64,000 nucleotides of DNA, taken from Ancylostoma caninum. Lineage: Eukaryota; Nematoda; Chromadorea; Rhabditida; Ancylostomatidae. This document shows positions 46,481 to 58,900 of this stretch, piece after piece (position 1 is the first letter of the stretch; each line of letters starts with the position of its first letter). The notes below the pieces were generated by a model. That model did not search any database. It had not been told where the DNA came from and saw only the letters and a program-made list of their open reading frames with translations. The translations under genes and the position numbers were made by a program. The stretch lies in contig JBAJFG010000036.1 in assembly GCA_037903475.1 (NCBI GenBank), positions 496,001-560,000 on the forward strand, given 5' to 3'.

Positions 46481-47493
46481 TTGTGTCTCAGTCGACCACC
46501 TCTTCTTCCACCCTCTATATTGAAGCAGAAGCTCATCAGTTGGACTATCTCAGCAACGTGAAGCTTGAATCATTTCAGATGATTATTCGCACGGCATTAG
46601 TTACACTGTGTTGTTCACAAGTCCTAAAGCCATGTGAAAGATACTCCTGCGCAGAGTTGAAAGTGGCAGCTCAAAACGGGTCCATAGGCATGTAAGGAAT
46701 GTGACAAAAAGTAGGTAGTATCACTGCATCGGAAATTAGCTTTACATGTAGGTGCGTGATTGGAAATTTGCAAGGAACTCTAAGATCGCGAGAAGATTCG
46801 AAGCCTGACGAGGCGGCCAGCTCCGTAGAATATACGCAACTCATAAGAAGGATTTTGTATTTGAGCTCAGTTGATGATTAGTTTTGCTTATTTGCTAATT
46901 TTCTAAGCATTTCGCACGTGTGAAGCTTTTGCACATACCTCAAGTGGCTGCCCCACCCCACTTTCTAGCGTCCCGAAGGGGCGCTAGTCCTGAAAAAAAA
47001 GCGGATAATGACACTCACTTTACACTTTCGAGTGATCTACCTTTTGATACATTTCAAGTACAGAAACTTTAAAGGCGGGTATAATTCTATCTCTCAAACT
47101 TCTATTGGATTCGCAGCTCACGGCGACGCCTTGGACGAAAACTACAGAAAAGCCCCTGAAATATTCCCACAACAAACATTTTGCACCGACCAATTTCGAT
47201 ACGGCGTTTGCCGGGTCCGTGCTTTCAAATGACGTTATACGGCGCGCCTTACATGCTGTCTGTTGTGGCGTGGTAGGAAAAAATTCATATTTAAACGATC
47301 AGTGGTCCGTTTCATAGGGTGGGGAGGGCTTGAGGAAGTGTCCGTTGGCCTGTATTTATCTGTGCGTCCATCGTTGTTCAGTATGCATTCGCGCAGACTT
47401 GTCGGTTGGAGCGCGTTTTCCCACGGCTACCGTAATCCTCGGACGTTTTGCCCTGCATCTAGCTATAGAGCTTACACCGAGATCTCAAACTTA
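46481..47493. other. Gene-free stretch
   Basis: Overlapping plus-strand frames of 70-93 codons (46483-46695, 47008-47544) are unrecognised, without in-phase splice partners. Confidence 0.35.
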
Positions 47494-47937
47494 AAGGCAC
47501 TGTGTCACCTCGTTTCGTGGGCTGAAAATACCAACAGACTCTAGGTCTCCTCGTTACGCTAATTCCAAAGATGTACGTCAAAGCTCATAAAAATGACGAA
47601 AACCCCGTTTTCGGAGGGTCCGAAAGTGCAGTTCACAGACCACTTGGGCGGAGCGGTCCGTGACTGTGCTGGCTGCCCGCCACGTCTGCAGCGCTGGCCA
47701 ACACGTCTAGACGTGTCCGATCGATGAGATCAACGGCTTTACGCGTCCACTCGGCTTCACAAACTGTTCCAAACCCCGTCCCGAAGAATGTTTAAAAAAA
47801 AAAACTAGGCTAAAGACCGTTTTGTAACATTTTAGGTATTCTGTTGGATTCAGTGTGTCGAGGAGATTCAGAATCTGGTAAAGGCTCAGACACGAAAGGA
47901 CAGGTGACACAGGTGACACACTGCCTTTAGGATACGT
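47494..47937. mobile_element. MITE family 2, copy B, full length
   Basis: 444 bases, TA on both sides, inverted ends AAGGCACTGTGTCACCTCGTTTC / complement. This is the best copy of a family also present at 16783, 50594 and (3' end only) about 63395-63470. Interior word GGGCGGAGCGGTCCGTGACTGTGC is conserved. A 9-base GGTGACACA repeat is tandemly duplicated at the right end. No coding capacity. Confidence 0.85.
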
Positions 47938-50510
47938 ATTATACGTATGGACTGGACTCCAGAGAGCAAGAAACCTGGGTGGGCAATATTTTGACCAGAC
48001 CTTGCCTTTAAGCGTTTGAGGCTCTCGTGAAAGTGCCTTCCAATCTATTTGGGCCGGTTTCGAAAGTAGGTGAGAGGATAAGTCGAGAACGAAGTCGAGG
48101 TGAGAGGATAAGTCGAGAACGAGAACACTTCAGTGAAATTTGTGGATGCACAGACAATCAGAGTATCACGTTTGTGAACGCCACTTGAGAAAGTGCAACC
48201 TGTGCAAACGTCAGCTTCCTGTGTGAAATTTAAAAAAAACAGTAGGTGTCTTAGTATATAATCTTCAAAGGAAATTTCTTAGAAGAACTGTGATCCCCGC
48301 CACGGGAGCTGTAAGAACAATCATAAAGATCATGCATCGTCATGAGTGCTCTATCGATGTCGATCAACGAGGAATTTCCACTTATGTCCTCCATGCCCTT
48401 ACTGGCTAGTTTGCTCCTGCAGCAAAGTTGTCCAGAGCAAGCAGACGCTGCGATACCAAGGACATCACAATGAGTCTAATCAGTTGTTATAGTTACCAAG
48501 ATAACAGTTCTGTAAATACGTCACAAAGAAAAGTTCAAGAGTGTTGAGCCTCGGTGGTTTGCCGTTTGAGAACCTAAAGCTGAACTTAAGAGCTTAATAG
48601 ATTGATTGGTTTTGTGGAAATTTGACTCTAGTACAGGAGGGGTGTCTTAATTGCACCATTTTTAGGAGTTTCAAGGGAGCGTTCACGGAAATTACCTCAA
48701 CTGAGGACAGATGTGTTTGTACAAGAGTAGTCACAGCCTCTCGTGTTCTGGTTCTATGAGCACTTTGGATACATTTTTTTTCATGTGGAGACGCAGCGAA
48801 AAAGGTGAAAAGCTTTGTGGTCGCTTTCTTGGCATTGTAGGAAGATAGCGCGAGTTTTATGAGAAGACCTTTCGATATATGGCATAGGCAGTGAAAAAGG
48901 ACGCTTAGCAGTATTTATTTTCTTTCTGAAAAAAAAAACTCCAAGAAACTTTTCAGCTCTTTCAGAATTGCTTGTCTCGGGGCCATTATTATTACTTTTA
49001 CCACTATGACACCTACACACCTCGATGGAAGAGAAGATTCTGCGAGGAAGTACATCCACCACGTCCACAGAATGCCTACAGTAATCATACTGTGTTGCGG
49101 CATGGTGCTAAACCACTTTTGATGACAAGCTGTGAGATGCCCCTCTTCCTTTCTTGAGAAAAAAAAAGAATTTGAAAGATTTCTAAAGGCGAAAAAAATG
49201 TTGAAAGTGTCCAATTTGAATGTTAAAAAACTCCACTTTTTCTAGAATGAGGGCGTTTGTGCAATTTCTTATCAGCTGGAGAGGATACGGGGTGGGAGGA
49301 CGTGGAGCGGAGGGGGGGGGGGGGAGATGTAAGATTTTTTTACAGTTCCATCTCTATGTTTTACCCTTTCCACAGTCAGGCCATTTTTGTCCTTTTCACT
49401 TGGCATGAAACTACAACCCTCCATGGTGATAATTCTAGAACTTCCAAGTTCTCGGCGAATTTACTGGATTTTCTGAAATCGCACCTAGGGATGAGACATA
49501 GGATAACTTTTGAGAGCTTCATTTACACTTAGGGACAGATTCCTAAGCCTAGCTATCTGTGAACGAAGCCATTCAAATCATTTTCGACACAATCACGATT
49601 CTACGAATTTTTCTTTTGTTTTTCGGTTTACGCCAGCCGCCCACCAAATTGCTTATTTCAGTCTATAAATGTCAGTGGCAGACACCTTAAAATCTTATCA
49701 AAATTTTCATTGTTTGAACATATTGCACCTTCAGAGCATGTGCATCCTTTTCAACTAGGCGAGATAAGATTAAGTGCGTTGAGACGTTAACGTTTCTGTT
49801 ACGCAATGGTTGTGCAATTTTGCCGAGGGGGGGGGGGGGCTTTGTTTGGTGGAGAAAGCCACACCCTCTCTGAAACAGTCCGTGTGGCAATCACCTGAAC
49901 TGCTTTGCAATTGCTCTTCTGATAAAATTGTTTTGATGAGTTATCTACTTGTTAACGGCCTGCCTTCCACAAGAACCAGCAGGAAGAATCAGAGTAGTTC
50001 AAGTGTTAGCGGGAACTACAGCATACACAGTGGTTCGAAATTAAGGTAGCAGGTTCTCAGTTTCTGTTCCTTTAAATTGTGAGAGTTGTGAGCTGAAGTT
50101 TCCCACAATGAAGTATGTTTACGTGTCTATAAGCTCAAGTTTGTATGCAGACTTGATGGCTCACAGCAGATCCGATGAAAGGTTTGTCAGATATCATGAA
50201 AAATTAGTTCATCAATGACGTCTTTCGAAGAAAGTTAGTAAGAAGGGAAAGGTAAGTACATGGATTTTCATCTAAGCGAAGAACCCACAGATATTTCAGC
50301 GAGCCGTTTTTATTTGGAAGGATTTTCATTGTTTATAGAGAATGGGTCATGTGCGACAATAGCAGGAGGTCATCCCACGAATTAGGCGTCAGCAACCTAC
50401 CCAAAAAGGAGCAAACCATTGGCAAACATACTTAAAAGATTTTGTTGACTTTTTTTCGTCCGGCAAAGGAGCTCCCAGACCTCTGCCGCGGCGGCAGTCG
50501 CTCATGGTTA
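47938..50510. other. Gene-free stretch with small repeats
   Basis: 48075-48131 holds two tandem copies of a 33-base unit (GGTGAGAGGATAAGTCGAGAACG). 48145-48170 repeats a word also at 25520-25545 (CAGACAATCAGAGT.TCAC). Poly-G runs occur at about 49313-49324 and 49827-49838. Frames near 48781-49214 and 49257-49532 are unrecognised. Confidence 0.4.
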
Positions 50511-50511
50511 G

Positions 50512-50592
50512 AGGCAGCACTCACGGAAATTCTTACTTTTGATGGGAGTCGCTTGCTCACTCCATCAGAGAAATTTCCGTGGGTGCTGCCTT
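50512..50592. repeat. 81-base imperfect hairpin
   Basis: AGGCAGCACTCACGGAAATTCT faces AGAAATTTCCGTGGGTGCTGCC across a loop of about 35 bases that itself contains a GATGGGAGT / ACTCCATC stem. It directly abuts MITE family 2 copy C. Its right arm recurs at 24739-24758 next to another fold-back element, so it is probably a repeat end rather than a microRNA gene. Confidence 0.6.
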
Positions 50593-50593
50593 G

Positions 50594-51013
50594 AAAGGCA
50601 GTGTATCACCTCCTTTTGCTGGTTGTAGACATAAACAGGCTCTAGACCTCTTCGTCACGTCGATTCTAATGATATGCAACAGAACGTCCAAAAATTAGGG
50701 AAACCCCGCTTTCCAAGGGTCTGAAAATGCACCTCACGGACTGCTTCGGCGGAGCGGTCCATGACTGTGCTAGCTGCCGGCCAAGGCTGCAACGTTGGCC
50801 AAACGTCCTGACGTGTCCGATCAACAAGATCAACGGCTTTACACGTCCATTCGGCACGCGGCTCGTGAAACTGTTCCAAATCTCGCTCCGAAACAAGTTT
50901 GAAAAAGGGTTCAAAGAAAGTTTTGTAACCGTTCATGTATTATGTCGGATGTCGAAGAGATTCAGAATCCGCTGACATCTGAAAAACGGAAACGAGGTGA
51001 CACACTTTCTTTA
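50594..51013. mobile_element. MITE family 2, copy C
   Basis: Diverged copy of the 47494-47937 element with both ends recognisable (AAGGCAGTGTATCACCTCC left; GAGGTGACACACTTTCTTT right) and the conserved GGCGGAGCGGTCC interior. Two open frames on the minus strand and one on the plus simply read across it. Confidence 0.8.
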
Positions 51014-51371
51014 AACATGGGCTAGCGACGTCGCGGAGGCATCACCGCGGGTGAGCAGACGACAAGGGTTTGTCCACTTTTTTGCCGCCGCGCCCAGCAA
51101 CGTTGCCTACCAGAGCTGCTGCTGCTTAGGGACATACATGCAGCATGCTGCAGTGTTAACCGTACAAAGAGTTAGCCATTTGTGCTTCAAATTTATAACC
51201 TACACTATATTACTCCCGAGAGCTCTCTCCAAAAGGCTATCTTCTTCTCAAGCTTCTACTCCTCTACATTCAGCGAAAAACTTTTGAGGTGTTGGCAACA
51301 TCACATAGATGTCAACATTTTTTCATTTGAATAGATTAGTTGAGTGGAGCGACCCATGGCATTCTGAAGAA

Positions 51372-51410
51372 TTAGGCGCTACTGCCCCGAAACTTTTGCA
51401 CGCGCCTAAT
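51372..51410. mobile_element. Solo end of the 10864-type mariner
   Basis: ACTGCCCCGAAACTTTTGCACGCGCCTAA followed by TA is the right inverted end of the element family at 10864-12126. The opposite end is reduced to TTAGGCGC eight bases in, so all the interior is deleted. Confidence 0.6.
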
Positions 51411-51786
51411 ACACTCAGCTGAACTTGAACATACGATTTCCCCGAGCTGAAGAGGTCTTAGTGGCTGGCGGATGCTTTGTTCCTGTCGCTCCATCTCTAA
51501 TATTGCTGTAATACAGATGTCGCTGGTTCGGACGTCTCCGTCGAAAATGTCGGAGTCGTGTTCGTTGTCGGCAGTGCGATGATGGGAGGTAGTGGGATGG
51601 CTGAAGTTTTTGGAGCTGAGCGTCGACTTCAAAGCGACTCATTTTGAAGACCGGTTGGATCGGATAGCAAAACCTCAGCATTCATTGACCTGTGCGGTAG
51701 CATCTGGTAGGAATGATATCTATGTATAGATCGAATAACGAAAACGAAACTCTTTTTTCCTTTTTTTTTCATCAGAAATCAGAAAG

Positions 51787-52235
51787 AAAAAAATTCTCAA
51801 ACGCCAACTAATCAGAAATCGACTGTACGACCGCATATGCCCCACAACTAAATGCGTTGTTTGCCGTGAAGGGAGGAAAGGTGATTGCATGAGTTCGGGA
51901 GTAATCTACTTGATCTGTTGCAAGAGTTGTGGTGAGGAGTATGTTGGCGAAACGGCACGCCCATTATGTGCGCGCATGAAAGAACACCTAGATGGCAAAG
52001 AAAAATCTCGTACGACTACGCCGCTAGGCACTCAGGCACTCACAGAAAGGTACGACATGGCGGAGCTAATTTCGAAGTTACTGTAAAAATATTAGATCGA
52101 GAACCTCAAACATCAGCTCGCAAAAATTTGGAGGCATTGTGGATTCACGCGAAAAGTCCAAAAATGAACCGCAAGGAAGAATGCCTCTCTATTACACGGG
52201 AACTTGCGCCATATCTTTGCTCTTCTGATCAGTAA
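51787..52235 (+). pseudogene. Penelope-like element, GIY-YIG endonuclease end, frameshifted
   Basis: The plus strand encodes LIRNRLYDRICPTTKCVVC (Cys cluster linker), then GVIYLICCKSCGEEYVGET with RPLCARMKEH. These are the GIY-YIG core (here GVIY..YVG) and catalytic-Arg region found at the C-terminus of Penelope-like retroelement proteins. A single-base frame change near 52020-52030 moves the rest (NFEVTVKIL, KNLEALWIHA, MNRKEECLSITRELAPYL) to the next frame, ending at 52235. The reverse transcriptase part is absent, so this is a 5'-truncated copy. Confidence 0.85.
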
Positions 52236-52419
52236 GAGTACGCCCAAGTCATCTGCTCTTGCGGACAATTAGCGGTCGCTCCAGTAACGTCACTCTAGTT
52301 ACATCAAAGTAGTGAGCATTTGGTACAGCAGCTAGCTTCATGATTGAAAAACAGGCTTAGCGTTTAGTTTGTGTGGTTCAGTAGAGATTTGGCCGGATAG
52401 TTAGCGTATCGAGTCGCCC

Positions 52420-52465
52420 ATTTCAGGCTCTGAAGACGGCGATTTGCCGAAACGTAAGCCAGAAC
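52420..52465 (+). ncRNA. Hammerhead-like motif downstream of the Penelope-like fragment, copy 2
   Basis: CTGAAGA (52430-52436), a CGGC..GCCG hairpin and GAAAC (52449-52453) reproduce the hammerhead core order CUGANGA - stem II - GAAA. It lies about 195 bases after the stop of the GIY-YIG frame on the same strand. Hammerhead motifs in the long repeats of Penelope-like elements are known. Remaining stems are unclear, so activity is uncertain. Confidence 0.5.
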
Positions 52466-53468
52466 GAACTAGTTGCTAACATCGCCTGAAGCTCACAAAA
52501 TCAACTAAATTATGTATAGATCAGTTAATCATTATGCGTGATCAATTCTGTACTTCTTGACAGCGGCACGAGACAACTTTCACGAGACAGCTCTCTAAAA
52601 GCAGTAGAGTTCAAAACAATTCCACTTTCAAGGTCTCCACTTCTAGGTCTCCACGTTCAAGCAGTCGGCGCAATCTTCACATTTTTCCTCATCTTCCGCA
52701 ATTCGCCCATATTCCTTTCCTTCCTCAAAAGCGAAACGTCTTCGTTTCGTTTCCTTCTAAAATAACTGGTAGCTACAAATGATAACTTTGCACGAAAAGG
52801 TGTGTTACATGTACTCACGCTGGTGGGGATCCGATGATAGTTTTTAGGAGTATCCCCTTAGGTCTTTCTGAGATAATATCTGATGAAATGCTTGTGAAGT
52901 GGGGAAATGGCAACACTTGCAATGTCCTCTGAAGTACAGAGAACGTCAGAGAATACAAACTCCTCAAAAGTCCAGAAATAGGTAAAAGCTAACAGAATCT
53001 GAAATGTCATCGCGACTCACATTGAAGAAAGCTTCACTGAAGCTATTGTTGATCCAAAGAAGGTCCAATTATTCAGTATCTCTGCGCACAGGAAGGACAC
53101 CATTCGAAATGCCATCGTAACTAATCAGTTATAATTATCTGACTCAATTAATGCTTTAACCATATATAACCTCCTTACATGTAAAAATAAAAACGCAGCA
53201 ACAACTTGCAGCATGGTAGTTATCGATGGCAAGCCCCTAATCCACTAAGAGAAGATTCACATCGTTGCGAAGAGCGAGCTGTTTACGACGACTGTCCGGT
53301 ATTTCTTTCAAGAGGTCCTGGCTATACGAAAGAGTGTTCAAATAACTTTGCGATCACTTAATCTGCCGGAGGTGATGAGTCTGCATGGATACGACTAAAT
53401 TTCATAGAGCAGCGACCACCTCCGCTGGTGAAGGTAGTGGACGAATTAGAGGAATGAACAGAGACATG
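52466..53468. other. Gene-free stretch
   Basis: No exon chain or recognised protein. 53350-53465 may be flanking sequence carried with the fold-back element that follows, but I could not align it to the second copy. Confidence 0.35.
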
Positions 53469-53947
53469 GGCCAGTATCAAACTGTCATGGCGGTGAGATG
53501 AGCTCCAAAACTCGCCACCACGCTTTAGACGATGGATGCATGCCTGCTCACATCCGCGGCCTATAGGATCATTGCCATCCACGTCATTGCTAGAGCACGC
53601 TTGTGCGAAGAGAGGAGATCATCGCCCTTCTAGAAGCTGATCGCCTTCTCTAGCTGTCGAAATAGTGTGAGAGGCAAGTGGACGCAGAGTGAGACGTCGA
53701 GGTAGCTAATTCTGTGTCGACTCACCTCCCAGACAATTTCTACAGCATGAGAAGGCGATCAGCTCCCTACAGGGTGATGATCTCCTCTGTTGCCAGCTCC
53801 ATGCTCGAGCAGTGAAGTGGGTGGCAATGATCTGTGCTATGGTGCTATCCTATACTTCGTGGATGTAAGCTGGCGCGCAATCATCGCCTAAAGCGTGCTG
53901 ATGAGTTTTGAAGTTCATCTCACCACATTGAAACTTTACTACAGGTC
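53469..53947. mobile_element. Fold-back element, copy 1
   Basis: About 479 bases that are self-complementary over nearly the whole length. The left arm has GGCGGTGAGATGAGCTCCAAAACTC, the right arm its complement; inner words GGAGATCATC / GATGATCTCC and CGATCAGC-type motifs also pair. Non-coding. The second copy is at 62322-62793. Confidence 0.8.
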
Positions 53948-55916
53948 ATGATTTTGATACGAAGATAGTATGAAAAGTGAGAGGTCGAATAATACAATTT
54001 TGCCGAAGCCAACTCGGAATTTTGCATTTGCTCGCCAGATCTATGTTAGGAGGTTGATGGGTCTATAGAGATGCACGGTTTTAGTTAGCGATCAGCCCTG
54101 CATCCGTAATCGGTAGCGCACTCGGCCCGCAGTGCCATCTTTAGTGGAGCGGTCAGCCCAGTTTCGGTGAGCAGCTAGTCCCATAGTCAATCCTTGGTCA
54201 CCCCGGTCAGTCCGATCTTTTCTTGGTAGGCAACGATAAATTCAGTCCTTCTTAGAAATCTCCCACATTTACGTAGAGCCAGTTCTGGCTTAGAACACTT
54301 TGGAAGGGCCCCTTGATGTCGATTGAATTGCAGCTCCATAGCTCCGACTTGAGGCGTAGGCCGATTATTCAGGCATTCGGGCGTTTGCAGCGCAATTCCA
54401 CACCGTTTCACTCCGCATGACACCTGTATGACAATCGCAAAAGTGAACGGAGAAGGCGACGGCGCGCCATTAAGCTGTTAGCTGTGATATTTCGTTTGGC
54501 CATCCGTGATCCTGCAACGAGTTTGGCACGAATTAGTCAGGTCATCCTCTAGTGCAATCGATGACCTGAGAAATACCACAAAAATGACTTTGCGGACGTG
54601 TATGCGTATCCTGCACCAGCGCTTTGCATGTCAGCGTATTTAGCGCGTCAACACCATCAACTAAATACGCTAAATTCTACAATTTTGCGCAAGCAGAGCA
54701 AAGATCTACCATTCTTTTTGAGAGTTTACTAGAAGAATCAGAAGAGAAAGATTTCATTCCGTAATGGGCCACATTGTTTCTGCAAGGTTGGAATTGGAAA
54801 CTACAAAAGAGGAAAAGACCCATTTCCATTATGTGGTCGAAACACCAAAAAATGGAAACATTCCTGTCTGAACACTTTCAAACATTTTTCCGCCGTCATG
54901 GTTCCCTTGTCAGCTATTACAGTCACGATTTATTCACGTGTATTTTAGTCAAAGTACCTTTTCTAAAACAAAACTTAACGCTGGCCTCGTGAAATTCTCT
55001 TCTAACGTCTTCGGAGCAAATTCTTCTGAAAGCATGAAAATATCTCGAGAATGGTTATAGTGAGCACAAAACTCGGATTCTTTCCGAATTTTTCCACCGA
55101 TCAGTGGAAAATTTTAGAAATACGGCATACGAAAATAATTTCTGTTCAGGTATACGATAATAATTCCTGTTTACTGTGGAATCGAAGAAAGACTTTCAGT
55201 TTGCGAGCTGTGATGAGGGAGTTGTGGGAGTTGAAGAGAAGCATGCGGTTAGTTGCTCACCACCACTCCCCTCCCCACCCCTACTTCCCACTCCCGCGTG
55301 GGAGTGCTCAGGTTGATGTACGCATCCAAGAACTGAGCTCAGGATAGGGTTGTGCTCAGTTGTAGTGAGTGAATCCTTTTTTCAGCTAAATTGTGGCATA
55401 TAAAGCTTGAAAAATGTTTTTTGTCGTTAACCTTTTCTTTTTGTCCTACATATTACCATAGCTCAACTAAAAATGGAATAGAGTAAGAAATAAGTATGGC
55501 ATTATTAATTTGCATTTCCCATTGTGTTCAAAATGTCCAATCCGAATGAGTTACACGACTGTTGTCCTGTTTAGCTGGCAATTAAATATTTATTAAGGTA
55601 ATATATAAGCAATATCCAATATTAAAGGCGGAGATCAATCGCATCTGTTTGGCTACATAGTCGTTAATCGAAGATCAGAAACCGGATAAGAGATCGGGCT
55701 CTGCGCCCCATTTCCAAACAATGTAATTTAATTCTCTCAGCTAAAACTCTGCATGACGGCGTAGTGTCTACGTCATGATTCGATCCAATCAGGGGTGAAC
55801 TCTGAAACTCATGCATGCTGATTAGACGTTCTTCACCCAAGAGTGAAATCTAGTTGAACCGTGGCCAGACCGTACGCCGTAACTGTAAGTAGTAGCATAA
55901 GGTGATAAAACAGGAA
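53948..55916. other. Gene-free stretch, 3' flank of the P450
   Basis: Unrecognised short frames only (54187-54423, 54774-54992, 55051-55347). A minus-strand AATAAA at 55589-55594 is a candidate poly(A) signal for the P450, about 325 bases past its stop. Confidence 0.4.
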
Positions 55917-58900
55917 TCAAACAACTGTCGATTGTTTCCTTGGAATTACTGTGCATCTATAGTGCTGTGGAACATTGGTCATTCCTTCGCTCCGTTGGAG
56001 AGACGGCAAGGGTTCTCCTTCTGGAAGCAGAATCTCAAGGTAAATCTAACAATGAATAGCTCGTTCAAGAAGTTTGCAAGCTTACCTATCGGCCTGAATT
56101 CGTACTTCTGCAGAAGTGTTGTGAACAACAAGAAAAGTTCGTATCGAGCCAGATTTTCCCCAAGGCACGTTCTCTTTCCCATCCCAAACGGGTTCAGTTC
56201 AGGCCTTTTCTTGAAGTAACCGTCTTCATCGAGAAACCTTAACATTCAATTGTGAATTGTAACTTTTCAACAGCAAGGTGCATGAGTTGCTGTTGGGTAA
56301 GGGTTACCTCAGCCACAATTATACGGTGCTTACATATTCAAAGATGGGATGTGATTGGCGAGACTTATAAAAACTAAACTATCATATCTTGAGGACCTAG
56401 CATCATATCTTGATCTTTCTCAACATGATCCTGAACGTGACAGAGCGGGATGGTTCTCAGCTGCCGGCAGCGTTCGTTACTAGACGACCTTTCAGGACCA
56501 GATTATCATCGTTCACAATCATTCGTCGACATTTAGAATAATTGTGAGACGAGAGAAGATCTAACAGTGAAGGGTAGGGCCAGGGTTTTGCCTCACAAAA
56601 CTGTGGAGAATGCGCAACTAGAGCGCATTTTGCTGTTCCAGAACTTCATATCAGAAACTCTTTTAATCTTCCCCTCATCAGATTATTTAACGCTGATTTT
56701 TGATGACTTGAAGTGATTGCGAACTTTTGATGAAGTAATAATAAGTTCTTCTTTTCGTTGCGCAAAAAGAGAGAAGAATGTGACACCTGTACTATTCATT
56801 GGGAAGTAGCCATTCCCTCAAGGTGCGAGACATCAGACAACGATGTCGTAACCGGCAGCTTGTACTGTAGTCGTTTTGCAACTTAACACCATAGCTCAAA
56901 CTTCCCCGACACAAATTGAACTAGTTTTTACCACAATATTTCATGAAATTTCCTTCTGAAGTCCTTTCACGATGGGAACTTATTATCATAGAAGCCCCAT
57001 CCATTTTAAAACTGAAGTGGTGCTTTTCTAACCTTTCTGGTCTGAACTTCTCAGGTTCCGGGTAATAGTGAGCATCGTGATGCACAGTTCCGTATTGCGG
57101 CAAGATTACTGTACCTTTAGGGAGGCGGAATCCCATAATTTCGACATCTTCCATCGTTCTGAACTATGGATCTTTAGTAGCGACGAAAATGTATTCTTCT
57201 GAAGCCTGCAAATCACCGATGTGGGATTGCCCATGGCAGGACGTTTGTTACGCGCTGCAGTTCTGCAAGCGTAGCTTCAACATACGGCAATTGCTTCCGA
57301 CGGGCGTAGCATGGCTGCTCATCGCCGAATACCTTAATCAAAGATATGTCAAACCATGAAGATAAGAACACAAGCAACCAATTTGCTCTAAAAATTACCT
57401 TGTAGATTTCATCATAACATTTTTTCTGCACGGTCGGGTGATATAGCAAATAGGCGAATCCCCATCGCAGTGTTGTTACGGTGGTCTCCATCCCACCAGT
57501 CCACAGATCACCAGATGCCAAAGCCAGAGTGAAAACGCTGAGATTGAATAACATTCACTTTTTTGTTAAGAATTGAGAAATGGTGTTTACCAAGACCATC
57601 CATAACATACAAGTAACCCCGGTCACCAACAAGACATCCTTTTGATACCGTAACCATTTTTGCAGTTTGCAGCAGGCGCGTGTGGAAACTGATAGCCTTC
57701 CCATACAGTAAGCTAGTCTCTCTGCCCTATCGCAACCCTTTGTAAATTTCGTTATTGCACGAAATGCACGTGGAAGTGAAGAGACCGCACCCCAACTTCC
57801 GAGTTACGACACCTCATCACTGTGAGGAAATTCTGTGTATCGCTCGTTTTCAAGACTATTCTATAGAATATGTTATAAAATATTGAGAACAATCTCTCAA
57901 CTGGGCGGAAAACGTTGAAATAGCGAAGTAAGCAAGAGATTTGATGGGGTGAAGAGGGTGTAGTAAAAATGCGAAACCTGAGGGAATCGGCTGTGTGCTT
58001 CGCCATGAGGAGCAGCACCCTCGTCCCTACACTAATGAGCCTTTGTGTTGTAGGACCTCGATTACCGTGTGTGTGTGGGCTGTGTAGAATGATTGATCTA
58101 CTATTGATCTGTTGTGGTCCACTCTTGAATGTCTCTTGTGATATATATGTGTGTAGACCCCGGCATTGTCGCTGTGTACTTCATATTCATACCCCTCACT
58201 TCATATTATTCACTTGCCTGTGCTACTGTTCTGGTTCTTCTAATAAACTGTTCAATCACTGGGCAACTACAACACATTGGTACTGCGAGGGGATATCTGT
58301 TAAGTTAGCCTGGTAATTGACTTGAGTAACTTCTTCTCTTGGCAGAAATGTAGAGCATATTCAGCGCCTCCAGTTTCTTATTATGAGGCATGCGCCATTC
58401 TGAATGGCCCCGGACATTTAGTACGCATCCTTGAAGCATGAATCACGGCCATCCTATCCATGATCGGGCGTGAATGCCAGTTGGCAACTCACTTGAAATG
58501 GGGGTTATCCCTTTGCACAGCCATCTCTCGCAAATACGCTTCCATAAAGTCACGAGGTTCTCCGTCCATTTCTAGCCTTTCTCGATGTTCTCTAATGGCG
58601 TTCAGGAAGTACCTGCAACACTCGGACTGTTCCCTCTGATAGCACCAAGCAGGCCTACGTACCTTTGTAGAGCAAAACCATTCTCTTTATATCTCCTTAG
58701 TGCGGGGATTGGCAGGTAGGCCAAAATGGGGTACGCGTTGACCATCTGAACGGATTTTGAAGCTACCTAAAATCAATTCGTTATTTGTCTTGTTAGGATT
58801 CCATTCATCCTTCCTTTATTGTATTTGACTTCAGTCAACCTCACATCGGACAATACTGCATCGATGAGGCTTTTGAACTTCCTGAATTGAGGATCACCAA

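Noticed and set aside
50655..50975. Overlapping 82-93-codon frames on both strands
   Set aside because: All lie within MITE family 2 copy C.
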